Shown here one piece after another: positions 7,916-10,596 of a DNA stretch of 10,596 bases (position 1 is the first letter of the stretch; each line of letters begins with the position of its first letter). This DNA comes from Rhodospirillales bacterium (GTDB lineage: Bacteria > Pseudomonadota > Alphaproteobacteria > Acetobacterales > Acetobacteraceae). The notes under the pieces are model-generated. The model ran no database searches and was not told where the DNA came from. It saw only the letters and a list, made by a program, of their open reading frames with translations. The position numbers and the translations under genes were made by a program. The DNA lies in the NCBI GenBank assembly GCA_025352915.1, contig JANXSA010000454.1:1-10596 (forward strand), given 5' to 3'.

Positions 7916-8137
7916 CAAGTGGCAGGAAGAGTCTTCTTTTTGTGAACAAAAAGAAGCAAAAAAACTTTATCCGTTAAGGGGTGTAGTTCCTAAGGTGATC
8001 TGTACACTGCACAGTTGCGGCGTAAAGAGCCCCCCTCCGGCTCCCCCCGCCCAAGCGCGAGGGGAGAGAAGTAAGCTTATGGATGAAGTTTTTTTGCTTC
8101 TTTTTGTTCACAAAAAGAAGACTTTTTCTGCCGCTTG
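7916..8137. repeat. Compact inverted-repeat element 3 (222 bp), upstream of icd
   Basis: The arms 7916-7972 and 8081-8137 pair over 57 bases with four differences, all of which form G-U pairs in a plus-strand RNA (7920, 7926, 7929, 7968). The palindromes are at 7933-7956 and 8097-8120. The interior has about 50 unremarkable bases, then repeat C (8025-8071). The element sits between divergent genes, so it is in the region that must hold the promoters of both; a plus-strand icd transcript started upstream would carry it as a leader. I saw no convincing promoter in 7838-7915 or 8138-8248. Confidence 0.82.
8025..8071 (+). repeat. GC-rich dispersed repeat C, copy 2
   Basis: Shorter relative of 5518-5580 sharing the AAGAGCCCCCCTC start and the CGCCCAAGCGCG / GGGGAGAGAAG end. 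It is followed by TAAGCTTATGGATGAAG, paralleling ATTCTTGTGGATGAAG after copy 1. Confidence 0.75.
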
Positions 8138-8258
8138 GTTTGCCGGCTTTCGACAAGGCCATGGGGCGGGGACGCGGACTTGCCGCGGGGCGGCGCGGAT
8201 GGCATTGAGGGTGCGCGATCGGCCGCGGGCGGCTTTTGTAGCAGATAGTGAGGATGGC

Positions 8259-9473
8259 ATGGCGAAGATCAAGGTGAAGACCCCGGTTGTGGAGCTGGAC
8301 GGGGACGAGATGACCCGGATTATCTGGGGCTTCATCAAGGACAAGCTGATCCTGCCTTACCTGGATGTGGACCTGAAGTATTACGATCTCAGTATCGAGT
8401 ATCGTGACCAGACCGATGACCAGGTGACGGTGGATGCGGCGCACGCGATCCGGCAGTACGGCGTGGGTGTGAAGTGCGCGACCATCACGCCGGACGAGGA
8501 GCGGGTGGTTGAGTTCAAGCTGAAGAAGATGTGGCGCTCGCCGAACGGCACGATCCGCAACATCCTGGACGGCACGATTTTCCGCGAGCCGATCATTTGC
8601 AAGAACGTGCCGCGGCTGGTGTCGCATTGGAGCCAGCCGATCGTGATCGGGCGGCATGCTTATGGCGATGTTTACCGGGCGGTGGAGGCGAAGATCCCCG
8701 GGCCGGGCAAGGCGACGCTGTCGTTTCAGCCGGCTGACGGGTCGGCGCCGACGGTGCTGGAGGTGCATGACTTCAAGGGCCCGGGCGTGATGATGGCCAT
8801 GCACAACACGACGGCGTCGATCACCGGGTTTGCGCGGGCGAGCTTTAACTATGGGCTGGCGCGCAAGTATCCGGTTTATATGTCGACCAAGAACACGATT
8901 TTGAAGGCCTATGACGGGACCTTCAAGGACATCTTCCAGGATGTGTTTGAGAAGGAATTCGCCGATAAGTTCAAGGCGGCGGGGCTGACCTATGAGCACC
9001 GGCTGATCGACGACATGGTGGCGTGCGCGTTGAAGTGGGAAGGCGGGTATGTCTGGGCGTGCAAGAACTATGGCGGCGATGTGCAGAGCGATATCGTGGC
9101 GCAGGGGTTTGGCTCGCTCGGGTTGATGACCTCGGTGCTGCTGTCGCCCGATGGCAATACGGTGGAGAGCGAGGCGGCGCACGGGACGGTGACGCGGCAT
9201 TTCCGCGAGCATCAGAAGGGGCGGGAGACGAGCACCAATCCGATCGCCTCGATCTTTGCCTGGACGCGCGGGCTGATCTATCGCGGGCGGTTCGATGGCA
9301 CGCCGGATGTGACCGGATTTGCCGAGACGCTGGAGCGGGTGTGCATCGAGACGGTGGAGAGCGGGTTCATGACCAAGGACCTGGCGGTTCTGATCGGCAA
9401 GAATGAGCCGTTCCTGAATACGCAGGACTTTTTGGGTAAGATCGACGCGAACCTTGGGAAGGCAATGGCCTGA
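8259..9473 (+). CDS. icd: NADP-dependent isocitrate dehydrogenase, eukaryote-like type
   Basis: TCA-cycle enzyme oxidising isocitrate to 2-oxoglutarate with NADP, a homodimer in the cytoplasm, 404 residues and full length. Substrate residues match the mammalian IDH1 pattern: Ser94 and Arg100 in SPNGTIRN, Arg109, Arg132 and Tyr139. Lys211 and the metal ligands Asp251 and Asp274 ([20 protein letters not shown]) are in place. The NADP-binding stretch HGTVTRHF then [11 protein letters not shown] is at 308-335. The ATG at 8259 with TGAGGA four bases upstream gives the conserved [20 protein letters not shown] start; the in-frame open extension back to 7743 passes through a repeat and is an artefact. 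It is monocistronic, closed by a terminator 26 bases downstream. Confidence 0.97.
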   Translation: MAKIKVKTPVVELDGDEMTRIIWGFIKDKLILPYLDVDLKYYDLSIEYRDQTDDQVTVDAAHAIRQYGVGVKCATITPDEERVVEFKLKKMWRSPNGTIRNILDGTIFREPIICKNVPRLVSHWSQPIVIGRHAYGDVYRAVEAKIPGPGKATLSFQPADGSAPTVLEVHDFKGPGVMMAMHNTTASITGFARASFNYGLARKYPVYMSTKNTILKAYDGTFKDIFQDVFEKEFADKFKAAGLTYEHRLIDDMVACALKWEGGYVWACKNYGGDVQSDIVAQGFGSLGLMTSVLLSPDGNTVESEAAHGTVTRHFREHQKGRETSTNPIASIFAWTRGLIYRGRFDGTPDVTGFAETLERVCIETVESGFMTKDLAVLIGKNEPFLNTQDFLGKIDANLGKAMA

Positions 9474-9498
9474 TCCCTTGGCTTCGGGTGTTTCTGGG

Positions 9499-9526
9499 AA
9501 AGGCTCGCCTCGCGGCGGGCCTTTTT
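9499..9526 (+). terminator. Intrinsic terminator after icd
   Basis: AAAGGC (9499-9504) pairs with GCCTTT (9519-9524), with an inner CGCC/GGCG stem, loop TCGC, and five T's ending the hairpin. Classic rho-independent form, placed 26 bases after the icd stop. Confidence 0.88.
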
Positions 9527-9552
9527 CGTCTGATGCTGCTGCTGCGCCGGCG

Positions 9553-10596
9553 GTGGCTTGGACGACCCGCGTGGTGTTTTTGATGGTGGGCGTGGGGATC
9601 GCGGTGTGGGCGCCGCTGGTGCCGGATGCCAAGGCGCGGCTGGGGCTGGATGATGGGCAGTTGGGGACGTTGCTGCTGGGGCTGGGGATTGGTGGGTTGG
9701 TGGCGTTGCCGGTGGCGGGGCCGCTGGTGCAGGCGCGCGGGCCGCGGGCGGTGATGCTGGGGGCCGGGCTGCTGTTTTGCGCGCTGTTGCCGGGGTTGGC
9801 GGTGGCGCCGGGGGCGGTTTGGCTGGCGGGGGCGCTGGTGCTGCTGGGGGCGTGCACCGGGGCGGTGGATATCGCGATGAACGCGCAGGCGGCGGCGGTG
9901 GAGACGGCGACCGGGCGGACGCTGATGAGCGGGTTCCATGGGGCGTATTCGGCGGGGGGGGTGCTTGGGAGCCTGGCGATGATGGGGTTGCTGGGGATGG
10001 GGGTGGCGCCGGTTTGGTGCGCGGGGGTGTTGGGCGGGGTGTGTGCGGTGGCGCTGGTGCTGCGGGCGGGGAGCATGTTGCCCCGAGGGGAAGAGGGGGG
10101 GGCGGTGGATTCGGCGGCGCCGCGGCTGGTGTTGCCGCGCGGGCGGCTGGCGGGGCTGGGGGCGCTGTGTTTCATCGCGTTTTTGTTGGAGGGGACGATC
10201 CTGGATTGGTCCGGGGTGTTTATTCGCTTTGTGCTGGGGCAGGAGGTGGCGCGGGCGGGGCTGGGGTTTGCGGCGCTGGCGGTGGCGATGACGGCGGGGC
10301 GGCTGAGCGGGGATGCGATTGTGCGGCGGTTTGCGCCGGTGCCGGTTTTGGTGGCGGGGAGTGTGTTGGCGTGTGCGGGGTTTGCGCTGGCGGCTTGGCC
10401 GGGGGGGTTGGCGGGGTTTTTGGTGGGGTGTGGGCTGGTGGGGCTGGGGGTGGCGAATATGGTGCCGATTTTGTTCAGTGCGGCCGTTCGAATAGAGGGG
10501 GGCCGGACGAAGGGGATGGCGGCGGGGGCGGCGATCGCGGCGGTGGCGGCGCCGGGGTATGCCGGGTTGCTGGCGGGGCCGGTGGCGGTGGGGTGG
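9553..10596 (+). CDS. MFS transporter, YbjJ-like (3' end cut by window)
   Basis: Inner-membrane major facilitator protein; 348 codons visible with no stop before the window end. The N-terminal helix VVFLMVGVGIAVWAPLVPDA resembles the YbjJ-type subfamily. Supporting motifs: GFHGAYSAGG (FHG-x-x-S-x-GG), FIAFLLEGTILDWSGVF before a helix-7 region, and AAIAAVAAPGYAGLLAGP near the end. Hydrophobic runs suggest at least ten helices in the visible part. The start is uncertain: in-frame GTG at 9553 (chosen because the preceding TTR segment then caps the first helix), 9571 or 9574, or ATG at 9583; none has a clear ribosome site. Glycine is mostly GGG, with G runs of seven to eight bases at 9954, 10095 and 10401. 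The substrate is unknown. Confidence 0.85.
   Translation, partial: MAWTTRVVFLMVGVGIAVWAPLVPDAKARLGLDDGQLGTLLLGLGIGGLVALPVAGPLVQARGPRAVMLGAGLLFCALLPGLAVAPGAVWLAGALVLLGACTGAVDIAMNAQAAAVETATGRTLMSGFHGAYSAGGVLGSLAMMGLLGMGVAPVWCAGVLGGVCAVALVLRAGSMLPRGEEGGAVDSAAPRLVLPRGRLAGLGALCFIAFLLEGTILDWSGVFIRFVLGQEVARAGLGFAALAVAMTAGRLSGDAIVRRFAPVPVLVAGSVLACAGFALAAWPGGLAGFLVGCGLVGLGVANMVPILFSAAVRIEGGRTKGMAAGAAIAAVAAPGYAGLLAGPVAVGW

Noticed and set aside
4927..8137. CRISPR array or insertion sequence
   Set aside because: The repeats alternate in orientation with very unequal spacing, and there is no transposase or cas gene.
7743..8258. Upstream in-frame extension of icd (576-residue version)
   Set aside because: It runs through element 3 and the opposite gene; the conserved icd N-terminus starts at 8259 with a ribosome site.
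7974..10175. Long minus-strand open frame of 733 codons opposite icd and the MFS gene
   Set aside because: Pro/Arg/Ser-rich composition and passage through the repeat element; icd on the other strand is unambiguous.

Overview
The window reads as a chromosomal segment of a high-GC alphaproteobacterium. The likeliest group is the Acetobacteraceae/Rhodospirillales: the icd gene is the eukaryote-like NADP type, coding GC is high, and the A/T-rich palindromes between genes resemble repeats I associate with Acetobacteraceae. The group assignment is inference from recall, not a search.

Layout. (1) 1-2939 (+): a carbohydrate-type ABC importer, with two inner-membrane permeases (the first cut by the window edge) and a MalK/UgpC-like ATPase, closed by a hairpin terminator at 2965-3000. 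The binding protein should lie upstream, outside the window. (2) 3033-4914 (+): a short-chain dehydrogenase/reductase and an Ldh2-family (malate/lactate-type) NAD(P)-dependent oxidoreductase, tightly spaced. They probably oxidise or reduce whatever the transporter imports, but the substrate cannot be read from sequence. (3) 4915-8258: a repeat-rich stretch holding two minus-strand genes, a nucleoside 2-deoxyribosyltransferase (5686-6240) and a PAS-receiver-HPt signalling protein without a kinase core (6503-7834). Both genes are bracketed by facing copies of one A/T-rich palindromic repeat. (4) 8259-9473 (+): NADP-dependent isocitrate dehydrogenase with its own terminator. (5) 9553-end (+): an MFS transporter of the YbjJ-like type, cut by the window edge.

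The most unusual content is region 3. The 24-base palindrome occurs six times as three facing pairs (4930/5668, 6284/6479, 7933/8120), always as left-orientation then right-orientation. Pairs 2 and 3 form compact elements of about 210-220 bp with 41- to 57-base terminal inverted repeats. Pair 1 is longer (about 740 bp) and encloses a degraded minus-strand ORF with a good, apparently leaderless promoter. Two further repeat families (a GC-rich 47-63 bp block, and a 27-bp core whose reverse translation reads HPERSEGS) sit inside the elements, and one HPERSEGS copy appears to have inserted into an arm of pair 1. I read this as a long element plus short internally deleted derivatives, a MITE-like or structured-RNA family; mobility is inferred, not shown.

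Codon use shifts at about 3000. The ABC operon favours C-ending codons, while the genes downstream use many GGG and GCG codons, reaching an extreme in the MFS gene with long G runs.
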